From Glycine soja (lineage: Eukaryota > Streptophyta > Magnoliopsida > Fabales > Fabaceae): DNA of 64,000 nt. The DNA lies in assembly GCF_004193775.1 (NCBI RefSeq), contig NC_041016.1:43139522-43203521 (forward strand). The letters are read 5' to 3'. The notes beneath the pieces are model-generated. The model did no database searches and had not been told where the DNA came from. It worked only from the letters and a program-made list of their open reading frames with translations. Every line of letters starts with the position of its first letter. Position 1 is the first letter of the stretch. This document shows positions 10,203-23,241 of this stretch, piece after piece. Both the position numbers and the translations under genes were made by a program.

Positions 10203-13200
10203 TCAGTTAGAAGCCCATTCGAAGTAACGGCAGTGAGCACCTCTAGTCGCAGTCCAATTTCCACATCCAAAGAAGAGGCTCCCTTGCTTGGGACACGGCT
10301 TCCTCACCATGCCCCTGCTGCTTTTCACCCCACAAAAGCAGAAAGGGTGATACTGAACCACGGGGATAGTGATATCCTTTGCTTTATAGGGGGAATGCGG
10401 GAAAACAATTGGTTGTTCTGGTGACTGTTTCCACATCAGTGGTCGATCAGCTGTCTGCCACATTATGGAATTGGTAATGGAAAATTTAAAACCCCGGTGC
10501 ATGAGAAGTGCCAATAGGTGAGCAGTATTTTTGGCATCATCAAGGCCGCAATGTGCACGTCCCTGCCAGGCCAAGCCGGCTATCTCAACAGCTTCCTTTA
10601 GATTGCACCTCACAGCACCAAATACCTCACGGAAAGGAATCCTCAAGTTGATCCAGCTAACATAAGTTAAGCAGATAAACAAAAGTCAGATGACATGAAA
10701 TCCTGGTAAACATAGGTCATCATTTCTATGCTGCAGCATTTACCGGTTGAAGTAAGGAGGCTTCCGTATCTTCTTGAATCGGCACTCAGATTCAAGCATC
10801 ACCCGACAATCCCAGTTGGACCATGTAACCACAGCAAAGTTGGAATTCTTTATTCCCTTCTTCTCAAGCCATTTGTCATGCCTAAGTAGAGCCTCACTCA
10901 ATGTAACACCTCTGTCCACCTGAACCATACAGTAAGAAATCCAACAAACAATAGGTGAGTGAATGTAAAAGTTGAGGAGCAACAGACAGGTCAGTAAAAA
11001 AGAAGTATATAAACTTTATAAAGCCTTGGAGTATTTATACCATTCAAGGTCAGTTTGGGACACAACTGATAAGTTTAAAAAGGTAATTTGAGGATATAAA
11101 ATCTATTGAGCCCGTCCTAAATAGAGCTTCTTCATTTACCAACATGAATTTAATGGGTATACCTCGAAATGGATATTATTAATCATCCAATCAGAGATAC
11201 ACACTGTTAGGAATCTGTTTGATTGGAAGTGAAGAGACTATAGCTAGGATGAAGGAGGAAAGAGACAGGAAAAAAAACAGAATATGGCTCTGGGTTCTTT
11301 ACTGCGTAAGAATCATACAGCACTATACAAAGGAGCACTCTCCTTTCTCACAAGGAAATGGCCCTGTCAAACTAACAAAACTCCATGTATCCATGAACCC
11401 CCTATTACCCACTAATGGTCTATTTATAAGCTTTTCTCTCACTGCCCACTAACCCTTCTAAATGTTTTAAATACATTTAATGGGCCTTTTCTTCCCTACT
11501 ATAGTAGACTCGTAAGACCCTTGGCTCAGATTGTGGTTGACTTTCTTGCCTAACACACACATGCACACAGTTGACGCTGAAGATGAAGGGATGCAAAATT
11601 GCATTAGAAGCAATAACCGCACCATATGTCCATACTCACAAACAAAACCTAGTGAATAAAACGGAGGGGATCAAGAGCGTCAACTAAAGATATTCTGCAT
11701 TTCTCCAATTATGGACCCATTAAATATGGACTTCTGTCTAACATACTTCAGTTTTGTGCTGCATAGCATATATCAACCCTACCATAGAGGAATTCAATTT
11801 GTTACTATTAAATGTTAGGTTTAATGAGTAGCATTTGCTAACATTAACACTTAGGTAATTGGCGCTGGTTAGTTCTAATATAGGAAATGACTCCACTTGT
11901 AGCTAATACAACAGCACATAGAATAACTACTTTTAGAATTAAATTAAGCTCATGAATAATGAGTAATATAAGTTGTCCCTAACTCTTGAGTAATTACTAA
12001 TCAGAAATTATTAGCTCTAATCTAAATAATGATGCCTATTGAATTAATACTGCACATAATTTAATTAGTTATCTGCAAGAACTGATTAGAGACACAATTT
12101 CACCTCAAAGATTCTCATTCTATATATTAGGAGTCACCCAGTGTGCAGTGTTGTCAAATAGTGGTCAGGGTGGTACCAGGGTGCTAAGGTATAGTTGATT
12201 TTCAGCAAAATGCCATATTATGTCAATAGCATTCCAGGTTTGGCATTATAGCCTACCTATGATGGGCATTTTTGCATGTTCTTGTGCCAGAAAAGGTGGC
12301 AGTTAAGCATTTTCTTTAAATGAAAAACAAAGAGTTCTGACTGTTCAGATACCATCTGATGCGTTTTAATTAAGCACCAGAAACCAAGACTATAAAACTG
12401 ACACCGGAACTCCTCAACATTTGCAAAACTGAAAACCTCTACCATCTCCAGCACATGATCCATGTGATTTTTTATGCTAACCTATGTTCCTCTGAGTCTC
12501 TCTACTGTTTCCTCACCATTTCCTTTGCTGTTCTCTCTGATCGTATCTGTGCTGAGTCTCTTTCTCTATTTCCCTCCTTTCTATTATTCTTGGTTTTATT
12601 CCTCTCTGCATTTGGTGTATCTACCTATTCCTTTCTGTTTTGATGCTCTGTTCATTGCTTCTCACTTTTTTGTTTGTTCTCAGTCAGTGGCGTTACAAAA
12701 TTTATGATATTATCCCTTGAGTTTGCGATACTTTTGGTAAATTTTATTTCCTAGAATATGTTTTCATCTCCTACAGCATGTTAATAGCTTTTCTCAACAT
12801 TTATATATTAATATTTTAGATTCTGGCTTATGGTCATGACCCACCACCATCCAAAAATTCACCATTCTCCATTGATAAAATTTGCCACCACGTCTTGAGC
12901 CCTCCCTCCCTCAAGGCACTGAGCCCTAACCTATGGCACTTCTTCCGCCACTCTCAGGGGTGCCAACCTCTAGCTGCCACCACCTTCCAATTGCTGCAAT
13001 CACTGTTGTCAACCTTAGATCAACAACAGAGTACCCCAACTGGCTCGACCCCAGTCTACCCATCTCCATCCAAGCCTCCCTTTTTTTCCTTGCCTGTGTT
13101 GTCCAGTTACTATGTGTGTGTGTGCTACTTTCCAAACACCCCCACTCGCTGCTTCAACCCTCTCTATTTTTCTAAAAATAACCACACACACAAAATAAAC

Positions 13201-16200
13201 ACACTGCATCAAGACCCTTCTGGTCCATTATTTTCATCTCCTACTCCATCAAATTCTCCAACTTTGCCTCCTTCATTGGAACTTCCCATAGCATAACACA
13301 AAGGTATCACATCAGCTCTAAACTCTAATCCTCTTATGCTTGTCAATTCAATTATCTTCTTCCTGTTATGTCTGTGTCCCCTTTGGTCTTCATGTCAATA
13401 GAATCGGTAATTGAAAACTGATCCCCTTATCTCTTGGCAAAACAGTTGCCGGTTGTTGCTGGTTCTATACTCTACTGTCTAGGTAGGAAAAGTTAATTGC
13501 CTTAAATCCTATCTAGTGGGAAAAGGATATACATAGATATTCTGGCACAATTCTAGAGATACCTATTCTCCTATGGCCCAAAATTGCTTTACTTCACCTC
13601 CAGCCATGGCTGCTAATCAATATTCATTAATGGCCACTGTATCATGTTATGCATTAAGGATGTCTTGTTACATAGTAAGTTATACAAAGAGATATATATG
13701 CAATAACCAGAGTTTTACAGCGTCAGGGCACATGACTCTAGTATGCCAACTACACTGCTCCCTCTGTATGCTTGCCCAGTAAAGTTTAATTCTATCATCT
13801 AGCAAGTTGGCATAACAACATGAGGCTGACCTTTCTATATTGTTCGACCATTCTTCATCTAGCCATTGCATTTACTTAAACATCATTTCTCTTAGAATTT
13901 GGGCTTTAGGACCTAGCTCAATAAAACTGGCTTCTAAGGTGAGGATTGCCCAAGCTTTATATGGACTAGATTGGTCATATCTCTAGTTGATGTAGGCTCT
14001 CAACTCACTAGTAGGAGCCAGTATCCTAGTGACTCCACACTATGATGTTTCACTTAGCTTTTCTGGCCAGCCACTACATAGGTACCCCTTTCTATCTTGC
14101 AGGCTACAGGTAACCAAAGTAAGGCAGCTTTCCAACAATTTTACCAACAAAAAAAAAAATCCATATCATGTTGTTAAATCTAATGGAGGTGCTGCCATCA
14201 CTCAAGATGAAAGTATGCTATTAAACATACTTTCGGGAACAAACATGCTGGATTGTAGACTGACTGATATTCTGACGGATCCCGTTGTCAAACTCCTACC
14301 AGGTTAGGGGGAGCCACTCACATACCCTATACTGGATATAGATGTCATGCCAGTAAACTCAACTACTTTACCTAACATTAACTATGGGGCATTACTTCTG
14401 CTTTGAGTGTGGTAAGCCAATTTTTGAATGCTCCTTGTGAAAATCGATGAGAAGCTGTGGTTTGCATTCTTAGATACATCAAGAGAGCACTAGATAAAGG
14501 GTTGCTTTATGGAAACAAAGGAAATGTTCAAATTATTGGCTATTTTGATACTGGTTGAGCAGGTTTATCATCAACTACAAGATCAACTTCAAGGTATTGT
14601 GTTGTCATTGAAGGTTACATAATCTCATTGATAAGTCCTAAACAGAACATATTGCTATTGCAAAGGTCGAGTAGCTTAGGCAGTAATAACCAACTTAAGG
14701 AATTGCTTCAGCCTTCAGCATTGGACATTGATATTGATATTGACTACCATTTTTTTACTCCGAGCTGTGCATTGGACATTGATATTGACTACCATTTTTC
14801 AGGGAAAAAAAAGGTTCTTGCACCTGAGATCACTATTGGTTCGGTCAACTCCAACAATAACTTACATATTTACTAAATCTCTTAGGCTTAGAGGGGCTCA
14901 GGTTGACTTTATTTGTAGAAAGGTTGTCACATATATGCTCCAACTTAGAGGTATAGTGTTAGAATTAAATGTTAGATTTAAGCATATGTATCATGAGTAG
15001 TGTTAGTTTAGCTGTCATTACTCTTGAGCAATTATTGTTGGTTAGCTATAGTCTAGGAAATGATTCCTCATGTAACACATTTTTTAGTATTGTACCTTGT
15101 ATACATAGTTGCCCGTGTAGATTGATTAGATATTTAGAAGTAATTTAGCCTTAAACATTTTTCTAATTCAACAAAATCATCAATTAAATTCTACACCACG
15201 AAAATCTTTCTGTTCTACAACCACTCTCAAGCAGACATTACTGGTCAACAAGAGGAGTATGAGCTGGATATATTGTGCCAAGGGAGTTACCATATACAAA
15301 CATTATAGACATCAAGACAATGCACACAGTAATGTAATTGCTAGTTCAATAATAAGAAAAAAAAAATGAAGAGTTAAAAATCACAAAAAAAAGTGCATAC
15401 AACGGTTTGTCCAGCTATTTTTGTTATCGTTTCATTCTCATAAGTGTAAGATTTGCCTTCACACACCTGAATTTGCTGGATACCAGTCAGATCCTTGCAG
15501 AAATCAGTCAGAAGCTGATTGCAGGTGGGCCTCACATATGTTTGAAAACACGCTTCCAGCTGGCCAGTGATGCTACTCACTATAACAGATGGAAACTCAA
15601 TTATTTCTTGAGGGTGGGGGTTTTTATCTTTGTCACAAGTAGCCTCAAAGTCTATCACCACAAAATACTGAAATTCCTGATATTGCTCACGCGGGTAACC
15701 CTGTGCAACCATATTAATAGGAACATACTGAAGTGGGTTCTCAACAGGATAAGGATAATAATGGCTCTCAAAAGCATTCATTTGGCATTGCTGCACCTTG
15801 TGAGAGTTAAAATGGCAGGGCGTCCAGGTGCTGTAATTTTGGTGATAAGTAGGTTTTGTGTGGAATTCATTGGAAGGCTCAAGAAACTCACTTCCTAAGT
15901 GACAGTTAGGGTCAGCAACATCCCCAGCAGGGTGAGTACCAGGCTCATTTTTAAGCTCTGTAAAGCCTTCCATAGAATTCCCATTACTTTGAAAATTGCA
16001 AGGAAATCCCTTGCCCTGGAGGCATTTTAAAGATGCCTCACAGTTTATTTGCATATTTTCTGCATAAAAAGAAAGAAAAAAAGATCACAATGGGCCCAAG
16101 CATAAATCTGGAAAATCTAGAAAAAATCTTAAAACTACAAGTTCCGAGACTAAAAATACTATTTGCACAAAGAGAACACTAAGATATTCAGCTTTCTCAA

Positions 16201-16953
16201 AAGAAATAGATAATAGACATCTCTATGTATCCATTTCTTATGAGATGACAACTGACAAATCATTAAGTTTTCCAGTACTTAATGCACAATCATGAATCAA
16301 AAGATCCCTCACAATAAAATAAGTCTTGCTCATACTCTGCTATCCGCAACTAATCAAACAAGATTTATAATTTAGTTTAATGAACTAAGTTCCAAAATTC
16401 TACTACCCATGCCGGTATCCCACCGGTATTCACTCCAGCACACATGCCTTTAACACTAAAGTCTAAACTCTTCACATGTCAGCTCCACCGAATCCATCAA
16501 ACTCAAACCCCACACACACTCATACATGCCACCCACTTCCCATCCTCACTCCTACATACCAAGCATTCCAAATCTCAACACCTAAGTTGCATAACCGCAA
16601 AATATACCTTTCCTTGCAGTTCAACAAGTAAATTTAGACCCAAAACAAGTAAAAACCGCTCAATCCAAGCCCAGTTCTCACACACATTACTCCCAACCGC
16701 ACCAAACCACCGATCAAACCAAATAGAAAACACCACAAAGCAAACACACAATGACACAGTACTCTCCACAACAACAAAAATTCCACAATCAAACACTAGA
16801 ACACACCAAAAAAACAAAAACCGAAAATTAAACAAAAAAAACAAAATTGGCATCAATCGAAGTCAAAAAACAGAATTGAATTAGAATTTCGAAACAAAAA
16901 TTGCGAATTGGGATACGAATGAGAGACAAACCAGAATTTTCAAGGGCCATCAT
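10203..16953 (-). CDS. ERI2-like (EXOD1-like) DEDDh 3'-5' exonuclease with GRF zinc finger
   Basis: The coding exons on the minus strand are 16953-16932, 16059-15467, 10919-10744 and 10656-10203. They join in phase to 414 codons plus stop, and every donor is GT and every acceptor AG. The protein has a polar N-terminal region (residues 1-135). The exonuclease domain shows Exo I VVIDFEATCD (D144, E146), Exo II TWSNWD (D242) and Exo III HCGLDDAKNT (H299, D304). A C-terminal GRF zinc finger (about 366-411: CFCG...FFGC...CRYFEW) follows. This order matches animal ERI2/EXOD1; relatives trim RNA 3' ends, so an RNA-processing role is inferred. The start is the first of two adjacent ATGs (MMALENSEN). 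Alternative splicing cannot be excluded. The very large third intron is full of transposon DNA. Confidence 0.88.
11205..11555 (-). mobile_element. Solo LTR in exonuclease intron 3, with 5-bp target duplication
   Basis: The 351-bp segment begins TGTTAGG and ends CCTAACA, and is flanked by CACAC on both sides (11200-11204 and 11556-11560). A TATAAATAG box reads on the minus strand, so the LTR is oriented with the host gene. No internal coding region is attached, so it arose by recombination between the two LTRs of a lost retrotransposon. Confidence 0.85.
11813..15130 (+). mobile_element. Decayed Copia element in exonuclease intron 3 (antisense to gene)
   Basis: LTR-like blocks beginning TGTTAGRTTTAA occur at 11813 and 14970, with a further similar block near 11936. 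Between them, 14160-14640 reads as the end of Copia reverse transcriptase and RNase H: AITQDESMLLNILSGTNMLDC, then RYIKRALDKGLLYGNKGN, then RSTSRYCVVIEGY. The C-terminal FTKSLRLRGAQVDFIC motif is near 14870-14920. Many stops and shifts are present, and 12100-14100 shows no recognisable gag or integrase. The coding remains are well supported; the LTR limits are rough. Confidence 0.6.
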
Positions 16954-16990
16954 GATCGTGAATATAGCTGAGATCCACGAGCGAGTACAT
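16940..16990 (-). promoter_or_regulatory. Upstream ORF overlapping the exonuclease start codon
   Basis: An ATG at 16990-16988 opens a 16-codon frame that ends with TGA at 16942-16940. The two main ATGs (16953-16948) lie inside it in another frame. If transcription starts near 17200, ribosomes would meet this ATG first, and the overlap would lower translation of the exonuclease. The frame is seen directly; the transcript start and effect are inferred. Confidence 0.55.
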
Positions 16991-17227
16991 CAGATCCTCC
17001 TATTATAAACAAAAATCACCGCTGCATCGAAAACGCAAAAAAGGATCAGAATCGAGAGCATAATCACGGAGTTGTTTGTTGGCAGAGAAAATTAAGCGTT
17101 GGGAAAACGGGTGAGAAAACGCGAGAAAAAATAGAGGCAGAAGAAAAAATAAATCAGAGAGAACGTAGAGAGAACCTGATTGTAGAGAGAGAGGGGGGTC
17201 TCTTAGAGTGAAATTACCTATCGGATT

Positions 17228-17235
17228 TTATATAC
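17228..17235 (-). promoter_or_regulatory. Probable TATA box of the exonuclease gene
   Basis: The minus strand reads GTGTATATAAAATCC here, about 280 bp upstream of the start codon. A CT-rich leader typical of plant 5' UTRs follows. Transcription would start about 30 bp downstream, near 17200. No other TATA-like site fits better. Confidence 0.55.
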
Positions 17236-17240
17236 ACACT

Positions 17241-18690
17241 AACACGAAAAACTGTCTTCTTTTCTCTTCTCTTTCGTAGGAGAGTGAGTTAAGCATTCTA
17301 GGTAGAAGAGTGGGACCCACGCAACAGTAAAAATAAAAAAAAAATATTATTATTATATTTAAAACTAAAACTAAATAAGAAATATTATACTTATATATTT
17401 TAAATTAAATTAGAAAATATAATGAATACTTAACTGGTATATATCGGTTGGCAACAAACTTGTATTTTGTGGGAGAAAATCTGGATTTGAGTGTGACTAA
17501 GTCCCAATAGAGAATTAATCTTATAATCATTCTCAAAAATTAAAGTTTTTGAGAATACATTGAGTATAATTGAGAAGCTTAAAATCTTAGTTAATCTGTT
17601 TTTCAAATAAATAAAAAAAGAAGTATATAATGGGTTTTCATTCAGCCAAAAAAAAGTTATGAATCTTTTCCATTTGTGAATTTAATTATTATTATTATTG
17701 TTATTATTAAATTATTATTTCAGTTATATTATAAATATCCTTTTTTATCTCGTAATTAATAAAAAAATTATCTTTAATTTGAATTTTAAAATATTATTAT
17801 AAAAGTCAAAATTATGCATGTTAGGTGGAAAATATATATCTTTTGTGTACTTATGATCAATTATAGTCAATCAAAATTAGTCACTACTCCTAATCAGGAT
17901 TGCTTCACATCAATACTAAAGTAAGAAAAAAAATATTATAATTAAATGACAATATAAAGAATATTTACATTGTCAATACATATATTAGTTAATGAAAAAT
18001 TATCAATGATTAGAAATAATTTAAAATAAGAAATACATATTATTCAATAACAAAATGAGATGTATTTTATAGAACATTTGTTTTAAAAGTTAGCAAACAT
18101 GTAAAAAGTTTTGCATTAAGAATGTATGTCAATTAAATTAATAACTAGTATTTTGATATGTGCAATGCATATGGTAAATATTTTTTTAGATAATTAATAA
18201 TTCAATAGTAAATAAATATTTAATGAATTATGCTATAGTTAAAATTATAATAAATATTTTTAATATTCACATTATATTTTAAATTTATGATAAATAACCT
18301 TGGGCTTTAGGCCTCTTCGACACCAACAACAAGAATTTTATAGCTTGATATAAGATTATTTTTAATTATTGATAACTTTTCAAATAAATAAAAAATTATA
18401 AATTAAGCAGCTAAATTATAATCTTGGTTTCGCAACAACTTTTAATTCACAAATTTGAATTCCATGTTTTTTTTCAAGATTTGGGTACCACTGTTCTAAA
18501 AAATTAACAATTTTGATTTAATCCTCAATTTTGCATACATTTTTTCTTTTATTTTGATTGAATTGAATCCTATACTTAACATATTCACTTGAGATACAAT
18601 AAAAAATAATTTAAATAATTAAGATATAAAAAATAATAGAAATAAATGTATGCAAAATAGAGAACTGAACCAAAATTATGAATTTTTAAG
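17241..18690. other. AT-rich intergenic DNA with a Helitron-type end at 18145
   Basis: No gene is seen. ATT/TAA microsatellite runs occur near 17340-17360 and 17685-17720. At 18145 the minus strand shows a small imperfect hairpin (ATATGCATTGCACATAT), eight bases, then CTAG followed by T, the shape of a Helitron 3' end. The matching 5' end was not found. Confidence 0.4.
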
Positions 18691-19430
18691 GGTGTGTTTG
18701 GTTTGCATTTTCATTTTCTGTTTTCATTTACTGTTTTCATTTTCTGAAAAAATGTTTTCATTTTCAAAAGATTAGAATTTTGAAAATATGTTTGGTTTGA
18801 CTTCTTGTTTTCTGTTTTCATGAAATAAAAATACTGAAAATTTATGATATATTGACTTCATATCTTTTTGTATTTTTAGATTTGTTTAAAATTACATTAA
18901 TTGTCACCACAATTTCATTTTACCCGAAATGAGGGTTTTGTTCTCAACTGAAAATGAGAATGTATTGTTTTCATTTGTCTGGTTGTTTCCTGTTTTCTAT
19001 TCTAGGGGGTGTTTGGTTTGGTTGTTTCCTGATTTGTTTTTTATCATAATTTTTATAATAATTATTTTTAAAATTATAACAACAATAATTTCTAATGGGG
19101 AGATAGTGTAAAACAAGGTAAATTGTGATGGTAGGAGCATTAAACTCATATTTAGAAGAACTATTTCTTTAAATTTTTTAAAGAGTTTTATTTTAATAAA
19201 ATGTTCTTAATTGGTCTAAATTACAATTTTAGTACCCCTATAATTTTTAATCCGTCATTTTTATCACCATATTTTTTATCACAATTTTGGTTTCCTATTT
19301 TAGGGGGTGTTTGGTTTGGTTGTTTTCAGTTGAGAACAAAACTCTCATTTCTAATAGGGGGTGTTATAATTTTAAAAATAAGGGTTTTGTTATAATTTTA
19401 AAAATAATTATTATAAAAATTATCAAACTT
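18690..19430. repeat. PIF/Tourist-like MITE remnants with interleaved inverted repeats
   Basis: Three direct copies of a GGGTGTTTGGTTTG-type terminus occur at 18691, 19006 and 19305. Two inverted pairs interleave: the TTGTTCTCAACTGAAAA block near 18935 is inverted near 19325. A perfect 32-nt block at 19047-19078 is inverted at 19397-19428. The GTGTTTGGTTTG termini are typical of PIF/Harbinger MITEs. The order A, B, A', B' means it is not one simple hairpin element. Confidence 0.55.
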
Positions 19431-20149
19431 ATCATACATTATTGTTTGTGATTATTTTATACTGTTAAGTCTTTTGTCTGTAAAAATATTCTCATTCAAT
19501 ATAGGTATTATGTTAACAATTAGCATAAAGAGATCATTTTATATTAAAATTTAAATGAAAAATATTAATTGAATTTATTATTAAAGTTTTCCTTAAATTA
19601 AATTTATTATTATTATTATTATTGAAAAATTATTAAGGGAATTGTTTATGTGGAAGGGGACACGTGTTGAGCATGCAAAGGGGTGTTATAGTGAGATTAT
19701 TGAACTGAAATAGATAACTCTCATAAGATATTTTGTTTTGTGTGTGGCCATCCCTTAACAATTGCATATGAATATGAATCTTTCAATTTCATTGCTTTTT
19801 CGAATGATGCGATTTCATTAGAGGAATTTCATTATTTATGAATCTTTTCATTCTTTCTCTAGAAATGTATGACAAACATTTGTTAAATTATAGTAGATCA
19901 TTCATTCACTAAACTACGTTTAGTGGCAACATTATGATGTAAAATCAAAAGTGTTTCAACATAGAAACCATCTAAATTCAATTTATGTAAACCATCACAA
20001 AGAATAATAATACCAATGAGATATATGATTATATTTTTAAAAAAAAACTAAAACACCCATTACTAAAATTAAAAGAGTTTCCAATAACATTTATAGAATG
20101 AAATTAAATTCCACATTTAGGTTCATGGTTTCTATTGTAAGAAATATTT

Positions 20150-21050
20150 GCATCATATTAGAAATGTGAGTCATACATCCAAAATCAATCAATCATATAT
20201 TATGGATACTTCAATTAAATTTTGGGCAGCCAAGCCTTGGGGTTTGCACAAATCTTTTGGAAATGTCCAAGTTTTTTTTTATACTAATGGCAATTGTTAC
20301 CTTTTTATGCTTTCTTTTGAATATGCACAAATGTTTTATTAATCTTTAATGACCTTTCATTCTTATCAAGTATCTTTGTAAATTTCTTTCTAGCTGCTTA
20401 ATTCTCTTAGCAGCTTACACAATGGACTCGGTGACTTCCTTAATTTTTAAGCCTTAATTCCTCCTGAACCAACATATTGTGCAACTCAATCACACTTGAT
20501 TTATCTTTCATTGCATTATATCTCATTTGAAGCGAACCATACTCAACCGGCAATAAGTTAAGAATAAATTGTACAAGGAAGTTTTTATTGACGACCACTC
20601 AAAAGGTCTTAAGCCTTGCACAATGTTTATTACATCAATAACATACTCATGCATAGTATGTAAGTCATCAAACTTCACAATGGTCAATGTACTTACTAAT
20701 GTCTCAGCAAAAGATTCATGAATTGTTTGGGAGCACTCTACCACTAATCCCATAAATTCTTTGAAACTTTTGGTCTTGAGGAGAGTTGTCGTAATGTTGT
20801 ATGTGATAGTCATTTTCATAAACATTTGTTTGAATCTATTAGATTTTTCTCAAGCTTTATGATGAGTTTTGTCTTCATTAATACTAAAATGAATAATAGT
20901 AGCATATTTCTCTTCCAATATAGAAAAATCAAGATCCATAACACCGATGTGAAATTTGACTTGTTTATTTCAATCAGAAATGTTAAGTCCAATAAAAATC
21001 TGCACCGATGATACATGAAAATTGGGTCAAATGATAACTAGCGTCGTATA
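20150..21050 (-). pseudogene. Copia gag relic
   Basis: Read on the minus strand, scattered frames give the parts of a UBN2 gag in order: GVMDLDFSILEEKYATI near 20950-20900, then MFMKMTITYN...KSFKEFMGLVVECSQ (20825-20720), then MRYNAMKDKSS...MLVQEELRLK (20540-20440). A zinc-knuckle remnant KKLGHFQKICANPKAW follows near 20280-20220. Stops and shifts separate these pieces. No LTRs or pol are recognised nearby. Confidence 0.7.
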
Positions 21051-21781
21051 ATCAAATTTCACACAAGTATTTTGAGACATAAAACACATGCTACATATAT
21101 AATATATTCAAACAACGATCAATGCATATTGGTGCTTTCTTTGGGTGATGCATCAACACAACATATAACATAATGATGCTTATAAAATTTTAACGTCATA
21201 CGACAACTAAAAATGAACCCATTAGAATAATGTTGGGGTACATAAATAAAATTAATGCACACACAAATCATCTACAATTATATTTATTGATTACACAGAC
21301 AATTAATCAACTTTTGGGTAATCCATTAATGTCAATAATAATAAATTTCAATCTACCCATAAACCAATAATTATATATTTCAATATTCATTATTTTGTGT
21401 TATTGAAAAGAATATCATTAATTCAAAATTAAATAAACTTAAAGATTTGACCACTTGGGTGACTAACAAATCTATCATCCAATCATAACATACCATGTGT
21501 TATAAGTATGTTGACATTTATAATAATTACCTTGAAACTTATACAAATAGTGATTTATAATTGGATGATTCTATAAAAATGTTTTATAGTGTCACTATAA
21601 ATTCATTAAACTCTTTTTTTTATTAATACCAAACTTTAAGGCCAAAAAGTTGGATTTCAAATTAAATATTCACAATTGCTTCATGTTCACGGCTTTTTGA
21701 TGTCAATTCCAAAAGTCAATAACAATCTATAATAATTAGAATTTAAAAAATGCAAGTTGAAGAATAACTATCAGTTATGTA

Positions 21782-22173
21782 CATAGTTGTGAAACCTGGT
21801 CCGATCATTAACCCGATCGAGATAATGGGTCAGTGGTCCAACTGGTAGGCTAGTAATTGGTTTGCTATATATTAAAAATTCAAAATTATGTATCTATCTA
21901 TTATATATAAGTTTATAACTAACATTATTTGAGTAAGAAAAATTCATTTATACTCCAAAATCCAAAAATAACAATTAATAACAATGAGACATCAAAATGA
22001 CGTTGTAGAGGTGATTCATTTTTTTTGTAAAATCGATAGAATTGGACTAGTCCAACCAAGATTCGATACCTAACTGGTCATGTCGTCCCAAATCAATTAT
22101 ATGCCTAGTTAGACCATTGAGTCCCGGTTGGGTCGTTCGAACCTGCCAGACCAAACCGAGTTTCACAATTATG
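21782..22173. mobile_element. MITE with long imperfect terminal inverted repeats
   Basis: The left end CATAGTTGTGAAAC... and the inverted right end CATAATTGTGAAAC... match over roughly 70 bp with some mismatches (both arms continue GGTC.., ACCC.. and CAATGGTC/CAGTGGTC). The element is 392 bp. Flanking 8-mers GTTATGTA and GTTGCATA are similar but not identical, so the target duplication and superfamily are unclear. Confidence 0.65.
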
Positions 22174-23241
22174 GTTGCATACCTTTTAAATTTACGTTTA
22201 ATCAATTTGATCATGGAATTTATATCCGACTTATACATATAAACTTAAGGTATGTATATATGCACGGATTTGACATTCATGCTTGAAAATTTATTCCAAA
22301 ATGAGTTTCAATCAAAATATGCGTAATACATAATAGTATTGTATCAATATAAGCAATATTATTTAATTAAAGCTTAAATAATGATTTTTACATCCATACT
22401 CTCAATATTAATTTTAAGAGCCAATAAATAAATCAAAACATTATTAACATTATAAATCAATAATAAGAAAAAAAAACATAATCAAAACATACCATAAAAA
22501 AATAAATAGTACATGAAGTAGAAACAAAATTCTTATATATTTAACTGTTAGAGTTCATAAAATTTGAAAAAAAAAATCATCATAATGAAAAAACATAAAT
22601 TTGATAACATATATTCTAATACCACATGTAAATTCTAAAGTTAAAAACCTCTTCTTAACTAATGAACATGTGTGTAATTTTTTTACAATTTAATTCTCAA
22701 TTTTCAATATGAAAGTAATTAAATGTTTCAACATATAAACATAAAACATTTTGTATAATGCACATAAATAGTATGAACAATTGCAATACAACATTGTACC
22801 CTATGACATTACAACCCAGAAGTAAGAACATCTAAATATCTCACAAGTAGTGTATATCTATTCATAAGTATACCTATATGCAAAAAATATATCATGAAGA
22901 GGAGAGGGATGCATCACACACTCTATGTTGGCCATAGACTTAATCCCAAAATATAATAAAAGAGAAAACTATCAAAGAGCCTCCCTCCACCAAGAATCTC
23001 TAAAAACAAGAGACGAGATATAATCTTAGTCATTGTCACGATGTCTTCATGCATTGGTCCTTCCATAAGTCTCTATAATTAAGATAATAACTAACATGAA
23101 TAATAATAAACCAACATAGATTAACAAATAAAGTATAATTTTACTACTTATAAGGCTCCAGTTAACACTTCTCCTTATCCAACCTTGATTGTTGCATTGG
23201 AGTCAAGGGTTCCACAAATCTTACCAATTTCAACTTATTTG

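Noticed and set aside
12895..13296. Pro/Ser-rich 133-aa frame in the exonuclease intron
   Set aside because: Overlapping frames are open in three phases over a C-rich low-complexity tract, with no domain and no splice context. It could be old Copia leader DNA but not a gene.
15407..15898. Plus-strand 163-aa frame
   Set aside because: It is antisense to exonuclease exon 2, which has clear DEDDh motifs and splice sites.
16444..16884. Plus-strand 146-aa Thr/His/Asn-rich frame
   Set aside because: It lies in intron 1 of the exonuclease gene. The composition reflects a C/A-rich tract and no domain is visible.
22047..22238. 63-aa minus-strand frame
   Set aside because: It spans the arm of the 21782-22173 MITE and results from the inverted-repeat sequence.
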